64,000 bases of DNA. It comes from Oncomelania hupensis (Eukaryota > Mollusca > Gastropoda > Littorinimorpha > Pomatiopsidae). Every line of letters starts with the position of its first letter. The first letter of the stretch is position 1. The DNA is taken from the NCBI GenBank assembly GCA_036898135.1, contig CM072523.1, forward strand, positions 30,344,149 through 30,408,148, written 5' to 3'. Below, piece by piece: positions 1 through 11,335 of the stretch. The notes below the pieces were generated by a model that was given only the letters and a program-made list of their open reading frames with translations, did no database searches and was not told the origin of the DNA. A program made the translations under genes and the position numbers.

Positions 1-601
1 TTATTGTGCATGTTTATTTGGAGCCAGAGGTCAATGTCATCTCAAGGTCAAGAGCATAGAAAGATCAAAGTCAGTATTACTTTGCATTTTAATGATACAG
101 TTTCTTTTTTGTTCTTTCTGGCCACTCATTTTCATGTTAAATATTGCGAGTTCCATAAGGAGCATGTGAGTGATATTTGCTTTGCTCTACTAGTTACATT
201 ATTGTTGATTTTAATTTAGTGGAGAGAAATAATATGAATACTTAATATTGTATCAAGACGATAAATGGCATTCAGTTATATTGTTGGGATTACTCATTTA
301 GAACTTATTTGGGAGGAAGAGGGTTTGGGTGAAAGATGGGGTGAGAGATTGTTGCATTTATTATGTTATGGCAAGTAGAATTTATAACTGAGCAAATAAT
401 GATATTTAAAAGGAAATTTATATATATTTTGGAAAAAGAAATTTTGACATCAGAATTAGTTAACATCTGAGGGGAAATCAATTTGTGTTGAAGTTTCAGA
501 AATGTGTGTGGCAATGGTCATTACTTATTTAGTACTGATTGTTTATTCAAATTTTGTTTTCTTTAACCAAAACTCCCCTTTTTTTTTTTTTTTTTCTCCA
601 G
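1..601 (+). other. Intron upstream of the first visible TMEM164 exon
   Basis: AT-rich sequence ending in a long poly-T tract and AG acceptor at 600-601. The first 130 bases contain AGGTCA-like words (gaggtcaatg, caaggtcaag) resembling the R3 repeat near 3000-3170. No coding exon could be supported. Confidence 0.6.
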
Positions 602-702
602 ATCCTTACATTCCTGAAAAGTTGGGTGATTTTAGCTGGGCAGCCATGACATTTGGAGTGGCATTTGTTTACCACTTTATCCCCTTGCAGCTGTTGGCGA
701 TT
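602..702 (+). CDS. TMEM164: TMEM164 penultimate coding exon
   Basis: The exon starts with two bases that complete a codon and ends on a codon boundary before gtaagtac. It encodes a short [10 protein letters not shown] loop, then an apolar membrane helix ending in FIPLQLLAI. Length is 101 nt. The in-frame extension past 702 is intron sequence. Confidence 0.87.
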
Positions 703-3700
703 GTAAGTACTTTTTCAAAACATTGTGAAGTATTTGGTAGCATGCTTTTGTCATTAGCCATGGTTTTTTGTTGTTGTCTTCTTTGTCATCTTGGGACAGA
801 TTTTAAAAAATTTTGTTGTTGTTTGTGAGGATTTGGTAGGGGTGGAAATGGTAAAGGTTTCTTGATGTTCTTTGTTTTCTTTTAATATATCAAAGTTTTA
901 TGTTACGGTCTGTCGTAAATTGTCAATGGTGGGTGTGGACGTTAAATGTTCATTCAATGGTGGTTCATATATCAAAGTTCTGTTTTCGTTGTAGATGAAT
1001 TTTTCTATTAATTTTGACTGCCTGGTTCCCTGTTAAGTAAATATTTGTTATGTGTTTGATTGTGTTAATTCACTGTTGTTGTGTTTTACAAAATATATTT
1101 TATGTACTTATTTTATTTGAAGTGAATGTAAGTTGTTTTGTTTTATTATTTTCAAAGTCAGTGTTGTCTTCTTTCACAGAAGTTTGGTTCCACAGTGAAA
1201 TTGGTAAAAGTTTTATGATAATTTTTGTTTCTGTATTTCCAGATAAAAATATCTGGAAATACTTTGAAATAATCTGAAATCAGAATGAGCCGAATGTTGG
1301 TATGCAGCATGCCATATCTCAAGGACCACTGAATGGATTTTGACCATACTCATAGGAATATTACCTGGGTTGGTGCTATCATATTTGCTCTACGGCTGAG
1401 TCACTGGTTTAAATTACTTGCGAAACACAATTTGCTTTGTATCTCTAAACGGCTGAAACGTTTGAATGATTTTTGGCATGTATGTATTTCAACTCTGGGT
1501 CAATCGTTCTGTGGCAGTACATTTGTCAGTTTGTCCGTCGTTCAAAATTTCACATAAAAAAATAAAAAAATAATAATAAATAAATAATTGGTCATATCTC
1601 AAGAATGACTGATTTGATTTTGATTATTTTTACTATGCAGGTACTTTAACCACCATTTATCCTTTTGTGTTGTTCTTCTTTGCTTTTTCTCAGAGGTTTA
1701 GGTTACAAGGACCTTTCATGCTCTATGTCAAAATTGGCTGAACTGATTTTGATACTTTTTTTGCTTGCAGATAATTCAGATGTGACCCATATTTCCATAT
1801 TTTAATTTTGAATTGATTCTGTAAGATTAAAACCAAATCACAACATCTCCATGAAAATTAACGTTTTAACAAATTGATTTCCAGCTAAGTATGGATATAC
1901 ATTTGAATGGCTTGCTATCTTTTATTTAGAGTTTTAACTTTCACAGTTTCAGCCACAGGCACCCATATCGGGATGTGAGCGGAGTAAGGTCTTTTAATAA
2001 TACAAGGTGCAAAAACGTCTCAGCGAAAATCGCGGGTCATCACATTTTTGACTCGCATGCATAGCAATGTGAGTCTACATATGCACCCCAAAATTAAAAT
2101 TTTCCAGCACAAGATGAATACTGAACAGTCTAAATATGATATAAAAGAAATGTCTGTCTCTCCGTCCTTCTGTCCATGCAAAACGTTAGTGTGGATAATT
2201 ACTCTGAACCTTTTATCTATCACAAGGAAACTTGGTAGGATGATGACTGAATATTCTAACTTTAAGGTCAAGCTCACAGGGTCAACAGATTTTAGTCAAA
2301 AATGAAAATTTTGTGAAAATTTCACAATTTTCCAATTTTTTTTATAGTGGATCGATGATTGTTTGAGGCGTGACAGCTGTCAACCGTGCAAGTTTGGTCA
2401 AACTCATTTCAAGGTCAAGGTCATTGAAACTGTCCAAAGTCAGTTCATATAGGTATTTTGAAGTAGCCTTGACCCTAAACTATGAGACAAACTTGTTGTA
2501 TGTAGAGATCATAGTTGATCTTTCACATGTTTCAGTTTTGTTTTGTTTTGTTTTTAATCTTGAAGGTCAAAGGTAATTTTAGGCCTTATGGAAAACATAA
2601 CATTTTATCATTGTAGTTATTTATTTATTAATGTAATCATTCTTATCACTTTACCAGCATAAGAGCTGCTTAAGGCGCTGGCCAATACAGAGTAACTCAA
2701 ACTGCCCAAGGTGTTCACTTGCACAAGTTGCAGCCATTAGGCACTTATTCTGACGCCCAGATGACTTAGCACAATTTTGGGTAATTGGGGATGAGGTAGA
2801 AAGGGACCTAGTGCGCGCTGGGTGTATTTGTGTAGCTGGCACTCGCCTGTCTGGGACATGAGCATCAGTATCATTAAAGTCCATGCATTGGCATGCTTAC
2901 GTGTACAGAGTAGACCTTGATTTATACTTTCATCCAAAGGAGTACAGTGGAATGGTTTAATATTTGACCCACATTATTCATAACATGGTTTTTTTGATAG
3001 AGATCATGTGAAAGTCAAGGTTATCCCAAGGTCAAGTCATTTAAAGGTCACTTTGGGTTTTGACATATTAGAATTTCTGCTGTAGCTTATTTATTATACA
3101 TTAACTAAGGCAAAGCCATCAAAAGATCAAAGTCAATTTTAGGTATTACTTTGTGTTTTAAATTAAGTATATAAGCGAGCGTTGTGGCCAAGTGGGCTAA
3201 GGCGGGACTAACTTGCCTTGTCCACAGGCCAGAAACCAATGGCGCCTGACAGGTGTGGGTTCGAACCAGCATCTGGGCGTTATGTTTCTCCGAATATTAT
3301 TTACTTTCGACTCGGGCAATGTCTCGGGGGATTTCTCCGGGTACTCCGGTTTGCTCCCCCAGCAAAATTTCAAAATAACAACTAATGTTAGGTAGGTTGG
3401 GTTTGGGCGCGCCACTGGCTGCGACTACGCTTTCCCCAGGGGAGGCGGCCCAGAATTTCCCTATAGAAAAAGGGACAATAAGGTAAAATAAAATAAAACA
3501 ATAAAAAAAAATAATGCTAACGTTTAATTTCAGTGTTATGAAACTTAATCAGTACTGGGCAATCATTTTCATGTAGACTATTGTGTATAAGTTCCCTAAA
3601 TGACATGTGAGTCATATGGGCTTTGCTTTGCCAAAAGAAGGCTACTGTATCAATACAACAGTGATTAATGCAAACATCAGAATACATGTGCGCAATCTAT

Positions 3701-6552
3701 TTTCATTCCCGTTTAATTTTGGTAACATTGTTTTTTTTTTTTTTTAAATTCACTTTTGTAATGATTACTATTTACTGGATGGAAGTCGGCTCTGTGACAT
3801 CTTACCCCATAGACCCCGATTATTTGTGGTCTATGCTTACCTCAACTATAACTTATGTCGGTAGTAACTGGTTCCAGTTTAAGCATGAACTGTCAACTTT
3901 CGTCAGGTGTTGATGATGATGTGCTTTGCAATTTAATGAAACCAGAGTAAGTTCGCTTGAATATGCCTATATATTTTCTTGGTAGCATCAGCGTTTGCAT
4001 TATTTATTTATTTATTTATTTAATCGTTTTTATATAGCGCTTTTCCAGTTCAAGAGCTGCTCAATGCGCTGGCCGATACAGGATCTAACTCAAGCCGCCT
4101 GAGGCGCCAACATGCAGCCTTTGGGCGCATTGTAATAACGCTCCAGACAACTGAGCACAATCCTGGGCAGCCAGGGATGGGGGAGAAGGACCTAGGTGCA
4201 TGCTGGGTGTGTTCTTGTCACTGGCACTCACCCGTCCAGGACATGAGCGTCAGGATCTTTAAAGTCAGTTATTATGGAATGTATGCGCCACACAGACTAG
4301 ACCTTGGTTTATACACTCATCCGAAGGAGTAGGAAACGGGAGTAAAGTGTCTTTCCCAAGGACACAACACAATGCCCCGGCCTGGGCTCGAACCCAGGAC
4401 CTTCAGATCTGCAAGCCAAAGCTCTACCATTAGGTCAACGTACACTTCACTCCTATATTCTACATCCCTCCATGAATCATGATAAACATTAATTTAAAAT
4501 TAAAAAAATGTTTACAGAAATTGAACAGGTTTGATGATAGGCTCCTCATATTTATTACTTTGGATGTTTGGATGAATCACTGTTGAATCAATTGACTGGC
4601 CTTCTTTTGGAAGAAATCTTGTAGTTCGTTCATATTAAAGATTTGAAAAATGCGATGACCCGCGATTTTTGCTAAGACAACTTTTATACCTTGCATTATA
4701 TTAGTAGATTCCAGTCACATCCCAATACAGGCGCCTATAGTTTTAGCATAGCGCTTCTTGCTCAGCATATTATTTATGCTATAGTAGTCAGCAGCTTCAC
4801 AATATTTTTCTTCCTTTCTTTCACATTATCTTTTCCTAGGTAGGTCGACTTTGCTCATTTTTTTTGGGTTGTGTTCATTATTCTTGGATTTGGTAACAGC
4901 TTGTGTGGAATGTTTTGATGTACACTTATTTATTATTTATTTATTATTTAATCGTTCTTATATAGCGCTTTTCCAGCTCAAGAGCTGCTCAAGGCGCTGG
5001 CCGATACAGGATCTAACTCAAGCCGCCCGAGACGCCCACCCGCAGCTTTTGGGCGCATGGTCTGACGCCCGGACAACTGAGCACAATCCTGGGCAGCCAG
5101 GGATGGGGGAGAAGGACCTAGGTGCATGCTGGGTGTGTTCTTGTCACCGGCACTCACCCGTCTAGGACATGAGCGTCAGGATCTTTAAAGTCCGTTATGA
5201 TGAAATGTATGCGACACAGACTAGACCTCGGTTTATACTCTCATCCGAAGGAGTAGGAAAACAGGAGTAAAGTGTCTTTCCCAGGGACACAACACAATGG
5301 CCCGCCCAGGGCACTTGTAAGTAGTTCCCATTAAGTTTAAAATGATAGTTGGTCTTCTTTGTGCACACTCATCTTCTCATTTGCTGATGAGCTGTCGCTT
5401 TCATGTGGCGTGCAAAATGTAATACATAATTAGTAATTTGGCTCACGGCTTTATTTGAAAGAAAAAGTACACTTTCGTACTAACATTCTTTTGGCGTTGT
5501 CATATTTACACAACTACTGTTATTTTGAATATTCATAGTATAAGAAAAATTGTAACCCTTATTTGAGATCTTATGAGCTTATCAGCTTACATGGTCTTCT
5601 TACAATATGTTAGTGAAATAAAAAATTTATTTACTTTCACACCAAGTTAAGTTTAACATTTGGCAACAAACCCTTTTTATTTGCCTACAATCATGCAGTT
5701 GCAGCAATTGGATCACTGACATTGACAATATATTTTGCCTTCATGATTATAATTATATAAATTGTTCTTGGAGAGATTTTGTTTGTACTTTAAGTATTGA
5801 AATTTGTATTGACAATTTAAAAGAAAAGATTGAACAAGCACAGCAAATATTGTCATGAACATTGTTGACAATTGTTTTATTTTCAATATGGCTGGTTAGT
5901 GTAAATCTGAAGATGTGTTTCTCACAGATTCTCAACGCACCAGTTGGTTAAATTTGTATTTCTTCTGTTTCAGGTGACGCGAGTGAACTTGAACAACATG
6001 TTGTGCCCAGCAGTGTCGGACCCTTTTCACGGTCCTTTCTACCGCCTTTTTGCCATTGGCCATCAATGCCTTCTCATCCCATCTTTGGGCAAAATCTATG
6101 CGGCACTGGCTCGACGGATAGGTTGGGCACCCTCAGAGGAAGAGTCCTCAGTGGCAGACCTCATCATGGAGGAGCTCAAAGAGGCTGGGCTTACCAGCAC
6201 AGATAGTCCCATGCCTGCAAGTCAAGGCGTCGTTAAGGAACCATCCCCAAACCACGATCCCAACACCAGAACTGCGTTACGGAAGCGCAATACGCGAGAT
6301 TTATCTGCCAACACCACCACTAAGCAAGATATTTTCACCAGTGGTCCCAGTATAAATAACTCTAATCCAGAGGATTGGTCCACCATGAACTCTGACCTTT
6401 CTCAGCATAAGGTTAAGGTTGATGTAGGCGAGGGATCCAGTGTGAGACAGCTCAATGGAGATGCATCAGCAGCACATAGTCATGCTGATGGTGGAGAAGG
6501 TGATATGGGTGCTCAGAAAAATTCCAGCAACGGTCGCTTGAAAGACCACTAA
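602..6552 (+). CDS. TMEM164: TMEM164 orthologue, last two coding exons (3' part of gene)
   Basis: Two exons join in phase: 602-702 (acceptor after a T-rich tract, donor gtaagt) and 5974-6552 (acceptor ttctgtttcag, stop TAA at 6550-6552). The junction reads [19 protein letters not shown], followed by [17 protein letters not shown]. The [27 protein letters not shown] block is the conserved C-terminal signature I know from vertebrate TMEM164. The family is a multipass membrane protein reported to act as a cysteine acyltransferase that makes arachidonoyl ether phospholipids and affects ferroptosis. The reported catalytic cysteine lies in an N-terminal part that would be to the left of this window. 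Exon 602-702 carries a transmembrane helix. After GHQ the protein continues for about 150 hydrophilic, Ser/Asn/Asp-rich residues, much longer than the short vertebrate tail as I remember it. The 5' exons are outside the window. Confidence 0.88.
1956..3170 (-). repeat. R3 repeat in reverse orientation, interrupted by R2
   Basis: Contains tgactcgcatgcatagcaat and several caaggtcaaggtcattg words, the reverse complement of the 44505-45375 repeat. The R2 SINE at about 2640-2950 appears inserted in it. Confidence 0.65.
2640..2950 (-). repeat. R2 SINE, older partial copy
   Basis: Shares aagagctgcttaaggcgctg, ggccaatacag, actcgcctgtctgggacatg and ttatactttcatccaaagga with the other R2 copies. More diverged, and embedded in R3. 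Confidence 0.75.
3174..3490 (+). repeat. tRNA-derived SINE
   Basis: 5' head gttgtggccaagtgggctaa has an A-box-like motif, and gtgggttcgaaccagc a B box. A conserved-looking body follows (ctcgggggatttctccgggt), then an A/T-rich tail (ggtaaaataaaataaaac). It lies in the TMEM164 intron. Confidence 0.8.
4005..4445 (-). repeat. R2 tRNA-derived SINE, full length
   Basis: On the - strand it starts with a tRNA-like head (ttgacctaatggtagagct, then gggttcgagcccagg). The body has gtgttgtgtccttgggaaag and ends gcgctatataaaaacgatta with (AAAT)n. Other, 5'-truncated copies are 4925-5320 and about 2640-2950. Confidence 0.85.
4925..5320 (-). repeat. R2 SINE, truncated at the tRNA head
   Basis: Direct repeat of 4005-4380 at roughly 90% by eye, ending in the (AAAT)-like tail ttatttattatttatttatt on the + strand. 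It lacks the tRNA head. Confidence 0.85.
5974..6552 (+). CDS. TMEM164: TMEM164 terminal coding exon with long hydrophilic tail
   Basis: The exon starts in phase 0 at GTGACGCGAGTG and ends at TAA. Its first 40 or so residues are the conserved family block, with a hydrophobic stretch around [14 protein letters not shown]. From [13 protein letters not shown] onward it is low in hydrophobic residues and rich in Ser, Asn, Asp, Lys and Thr. It has RKR-type basic motifs (ALRKRNTRD) and no recognisable domain. The tail has no repeats and fairly normal codon use, so it looks like genuine disordered coding sequence rather than readthrough. Confidence 0.88.
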   Translation: MTRVNLNNMLCPAVSDPFHGPFYRLFAIGHQCLLIPSLGKIYAALARRIGWAPSEEESSVADLIMEELKEAGLTSTDSPMPASQGVVKEPSPNHDPNTRTALRKRNTRDLSANTTTKQDIFTSGPSINNSNPEDWSTMNSDLSQHKVKVDVGEGSSVRQLNGDASAAHSHADGGEGDMGAQKNSSNGRLKDH

Positions 6553-6806
6553 TTTTTTTTTTTTTTCTGTCTTCATATTTTGTTTTCTTTCTGAAAACAG
6601 GTTTAGTTATTTGCACTTTACAGTTTTGTCACAACATTTTTCAGAGCACCAGTGCAGACAAAAGTTTAATTGAAAAGGCCTTCCTTCTCAATAGGTTGTT
6701 TTAGGGAAAATGTTACAAGTTGAGAAACAGAAACAGAGACCCACATTTTGCTTCACTTCTGTAATAGAAGAAATCATTTTGTGCAGTGAGATTTAAAATG
6801 GCATGA

Positions 6807-6812
6807 AATAAA
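6807..6812 (+). terminator. Candidate polyadenylation signal AATAAA for TMEM164
   Basis: First AATAAA hexamer downstream of the TMEM164 stop codon, about 255 bases away. A second lies at 9725-9730. Nothing in the sequence decides between them. Confidence 0.35.
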
Positions 6813-8311
6813 CATACAAATGCAAACCAGACGCTAGGCTAACTTCAGATTTGTTTTCTTTTGTATCAGTTTGTATTTCAACATTTCTGAGGAGTACAAA
6901 AGATGATTGTGCAATAGTGAGTCTTCAAGTGTGTGTTCAAATTTTCTGCTTTTAATACATCAGTAACTACTAAATCTAGCCCTGAATTGTTCTAAAAATA
7001 TAATTAGCTGTCTTTGACCAAACAATGTGACTTTTTTTGTTACTGGACAAAAAGTGCAACTTGTCTCCCTGCCTGTTTATGATTCATAATATGTGTCTCC
7101 AGTCGTTGAGATTTGCAGCACAAGGAGGATACCACATGTTCTCAAAATGTCCTCAAACTCTTTTGGCATTCATTTTAGTGCCAAGAAAATGCGGTACCTA
7201 TGTTTGTAATTTATTTTAATATAATGTAATACTAAGGAAGGATTTTCCTCACTTTCTTTCATATCCCCAAAGACCTTTTTTCCCACCATTCCATCCTTTT
7301 TACATCCTATCCCACCTAGTATTTCCACCCTTTCCAGATTGATAAATGTGGCTGTCTTATCACCACCCAAGTATGGTGTTTTGGCATGGAGTTATGCACT
7401 ATAATTGTCTTTGGATAGAATCATTAATAACTCACCCCATATTACTGGTGTATTTTAAATAAACTTTATGGGTCTGTTTTGTTTACCATAAATATTATTC
7501 ATAATTTTGTTGTTTGTTTTGTTTTGTGTGCAAAGATTTCATGTTGGATCCAGTTTTAGGGTGGCTCCATACATCATTTTATCAAGCGTAAACTGTTCAG
7601 TTTTGATGGAGGATATTACATTTTATTTGAATAGCTCTGTTTTTTGAGTGGGAAGAACATTTCGGAATATGAAAATGAGTTGGTGAAGTGAAATATGTAT
7701 TGTACAGTAGATGTAAGTTTTGTAAACGAAATCTGCCAATAATCAGGTAGTGTGTACATATTGAATGAATTCTCAGGTTTTGAGAACTGTGACATGTTAT
7801 TGGACCAAGTTAGTAAAGAAATGGGTGGATCAACCCAGAGACCATAATAGCTGGCCACAGCTGGTAAAATACCGTTTGAAAGAAATAATGCTACCTGTAC
7901 TGAAGACCGTTAGAATTTTGACACAACCTACTTGCATGCTGAATCTTTCGTAAAGAAATACTATTTTATTTATACAGAATAGTCCTGTAGTTTCTTCATG
8001 TCTTGAGTCAGAACAAAGTTATATCAGTCTTTCTCCCTTATGTGCAGGTTTTAGCGGGCCATGTGTGTTTTGGTGTTGACATGGACATGAACACATGCAA
8101 TAGTTTTCTCTTCTCACATGCTTAATTTAGTTTAGTACTACACATCTATCTACACTATCATCTCAGTAGTAGGAGGTGGAATTTGGGGTGGGTGAGGGAT
8201 GAGAGGAGGAGGGGTTGGCTACCCAAAAGTGTTTGCCAATACCGGTGGTTGCCTTTTCAACAGTCTGTGGCCCTTGTAGGCAGTACCTGTTGGCAAAATC
8301 TCTAGCTTGAT

Positions 8312-8545
8312 CACTCCCCCTGTGGGAGTGCCGGGGGTTTCTGTATAAATAGTATCCCCACTTTCTGGAAATTTAGTGCTTTAAATTCCCACTGTCGCTG
8401 TCTTTCTCATTTGTTCTTTCTCATTCCTACTCTGTTCTATCGATCTATTATACTATCTTGTAGTTGTGGTCTTGATTTTGTGGTCCTAATTCGGCTCTTT
8501 GCAGTCCACTGGACCTATAACTAACTAGCTTGATCACTGCAATGT
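8312..8545 (+). repeat. R1 retroposon, internally deleted copy with (AACTA)-type tail
   Basis: It begins with the R1 5' hallmark (G/C-rich hairpin, then gtttctgtataaatagtat) and runs through the conserved block ending near tcgatctattatactat. It then jumps to the R1 3' end (gcagtccactggacc) followed by ataactaactag. The middle of the element is missing. Confidence 0.8.
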
Positions 8546-8617
8546 ACTTCTTCCTTGAAGTGTTTGTTAGTTTTACAATTGCTGTTAATAATATCACTGT
8601 AGTAGATGTCCGAGTTT

Positions 8618-8672
8618 TGAAAAAAAAAATTTTTTTTTTTTTTTTGGGGGGGGGGGGGGAGTGGGGGGGGTA
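8618..8672. repeat. Stacked A, T and G homopolymer runs
   Basis: A run of A is followed directly by about 16 T and then about 14 G, with a second G run after agt. It is simple sequence, and its length is unreliable in any assembly. Confidence 0.9.
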
Positions 8673-9864
8673 CATTTTTGTTGTTGAAAGAGCAATGTTT
8701 GACCTAGAAGAACAGTTTTGATGTGTAATGGGAACAGATTCTACTCGAATTACAACACATTTTTTCTACAAGCATTTCCATTTCTTAGCTTTTCTGTATT
8801 TAGATGGTATTTCAGTACTGCAGTAGAAAGTATTGTTAAAAAGGCAAAGAGTTTTAGGTAGTAATTCACTCTCTTTTAAAAAAAAACAGTGTTTTGTGGG
8901 AAAAGGTCAAACTCCTGCCAACCCCATCCCCAAACTAAAATGCAAATAATGAACATTTCATTTAGCAGAGTACAGAGTAAAGGAATAAGGTCCATCATTA
9001 TCTTGTGTTTCAAAATTAATATTTTATTACATTAATGTAGTAATTAGCCATTGTATAAACACTGTTTTTGCATAAACTTGCTGAGTTAATTATTTCAAGT
9101 ATTCAACCCTGAGGAGTATAGAATGTTTGCTTTTCCCCAAGAAGTAGCCAAAGACATCAATGGAATGTGATAAAGTTTTAAAATAAAATGATGAAGTAGA
9201 TTTTAATTTCATTAAAATGTAATCTTGAAGTAGATTTTTAATATAATTTTTTTAAACGTTCTTTTTTTTTCTTCTACAATCTCATTGTGATTTTTTTCCC
9301 CCTGCAGTACTAGCATTTTAAATTATTTGGACATCATACATTTGGCATAGACAATGTCAGAATGGAGGTCTGATGTGAGAGAGGTTTTATGAGACACCAA
9401 TATATTTACGATTTGACATAATACATGATTGTAAGCTTATTGACTAGTCCAAAATCAGTTATATGTTTATAGGTGCTCATTGAAATGTGCAACTTATTCA
9501 AGCACACGTTTGTACCTTTATTCAGTGCTATCTCTGTTTAGCATTAAACTCACTGTGCAATATCAAGAACTATCTAAAATGTATTGTGGAATGAATGAGT
9601 GTAATCTTTTTTTTTTTAGCGGTGTATTTTTTATTTGACTGAAGTCTGGCATCAGGAACTCAAGAGGAAGTGTCCTGGTGCTGGATTCTTTGTGCACATA
9701 TATGACTGGAACTGAGTTTGTGATAATAAACTGATTACTTAAATCTTGTCTTCACTGGACAGTCAAAAAAAGTGGAAAAGATTATAATAAAACAGGTACA
9801 GAAATTGCAGGTATTAAAACAAATTTATTTTGGGAATTTTTATTTTTCAAGCAATCGCCGAATC

Positions 9865-11335
9865 AGCTCCCCGTGGGGGTGCCGGGGGTTTCAGTATAAA
9901 TAGTATCCCCATTTTCTGGAAATTTAGTGCTTAAATTCCCACTGTCGCTGTCTTTCTCCTTAGTTCTTTCTCATTCCTTCTCTGTTCTATCAATCTACTG
10001 TACTATCTTCTTTTCACTAGACCAATGACCTACCTTTTTTCTTGAAAACTCTTCCGGGACAAAACTCATTTGTGTGTGAGGTCTGTTGGATCAGCTTGGG
10101 AATATTGGACGCTTTCTGCCAAATGGTCACTGGGGCTTCCTATGATGTTATTATTTGGCAATGTAGACATTTTACCCCCGTTGGGGTGCCGGGGGTTTCA
10201 GTATAAATACTATCCCCACTTTCTGGAAATTTTGTGCTTTAAATTCCCACTGTCGCTGTCTTTCTCATTTGCACTTTCTCATTTCTGCTCTGTTCTATCA
10301 ATCTGCTATCGCTAGACCAGTCATCTACCTTTTTTCTTGAAAACACTTCTAGGGCACAACTCCTCATTTGTGTGTGAGGTCTGTTGGATCAGCTTGGGAA
10401 TATTGGACGCTTTCTGCGAGGTGGTCACTAGGGCTTCCTATGATGTTATTATTTAGCAATGTAGGCATTTTATATGTATGTGTTTTGTTGATAATATATA
10501 ATGATGTTTGTATACTTTTTTTGTTTTTGTAAACGGGGGGGGGGGGGGGTTCGATGGATTGGAGTGCAGCCTCGGCGTCCCCTGCGTGGGATGTCTTAAT
10601 TGTAAAGTGACTGGCTGGTGGAGAGCTTTCAATTTTACCACTAGGGTTGTTTCAGCAGATCTTTTATGCGGATCAGGGGTTGTCCGGTCCTGATTTGGCT
10701 CAGAAGAGTCCGCTGGACCTAAAGCAATAATCATGTAATGTAATTATATGTATGTGTTTTGTTGATAATTTATAATGATGTTTGTATTCTATTTTGTTTT
10801 TGTAAACGGGGGTTCAATAAATTAGAGTACAGCCTCAGCGTCCCCTGCGTGGGATGTCTTTATTGTAAAGTGACTGGCTGGTGGAGAGCTTTCAATTTTA
10901 CCACTAGGGTTGTTTCAGCAGATCTTTTATGCAGATCAGGGGTTGTCCGGTCCTGATTTGGCTCGGAAGAGTCCGCTGGACCTAAAGCAATAATCATGTA
11001 ATGTAATGTAATGTAATGTAGGCATTTTATATGTATGTGTTTTATTGATATTTTATAATGATGTTTGTATTCTATTTTGTTTTTGTAAATGGGAGTTCGA
11101 TAAATTAGAGTATAACCTCAGCACCTAGTGCGTGGGATGTCTTTATTGTACAGTGACTGGCTGGTGGATTGCCTTCAGTGTTACCATTAGGGTTGTTTCG
11201 GCAGATCTTTTATGCGGATCAGGGGTGAGTCCTCTTTCAGCGAAGTTGTGGTCATGATTTTGTGGTCCTGATTCGGCTCTTTGCAGTCTGCTGGACCCTG
11301 TAAGCAATGAATAACTAACTAACTCACTCATGCAA
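9865..11335 (+). repeat. Tandem array of four partial R1 retroposon units
   Basis: Four R1 segments lie head to tail. About 9868-10170 carries the 5' part only. About 10171-10745 is a near-complete unit ending gacctaaagcaataatcatg and ATGTA repeats. About 10746-11015 has only the 3' half, again ending in ATGTA repeats. About 11016-11335 is a 3' half with the other tail type (gcaatgaataactaacta). Junctions fall at the shared words gtaggcattttatatgtatg and (ATGTA)n, which suggests insertion into an existing copy or unequal recombination. Confidence 0.85.

Larger units (their letters stand above)
703..5973 (+). other. TMEM164 intron, 5.3 kb, filled with old repeats
   Basis: The stretch between the two TMEM164 exons has a canonical GT donor and AG acceptor. 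It holds no exon I can support. It contains the R3 repeat (about 1956-3170), a tRNA-headed SINE (3174-3490), three copies of the R2 SINE (about 2640-2950, 4005-4445, 4925-5320) and an 85-bp inverted-repeat pair. The 700-1950 and 5320-5970 parts are AT-rich with no feature I can name. Confidence 0.8.
6553..9860 (+). other. TMEM164 3' UTR and downstream flank
   Basis: AT-rich DNA after the stop codon with no supported exon. AATAAA hexamers on the + strand occur at 6807-6812 and 9725-9730, so the 3' UTR could be about 0.3 kb or more than 3 kb. Notable contents are a partial R1 retroposon (about 8312-8545) and a homopolymer block near 8620-8672. Confidence 0.5.

Noticed and set aside
502..601. 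Coding extension upstream of the TMEM164 exon, starting at 502
   Set aside because: The sequence before 602 is poly-T tract and branch region; the conserved protein starts at the AG.
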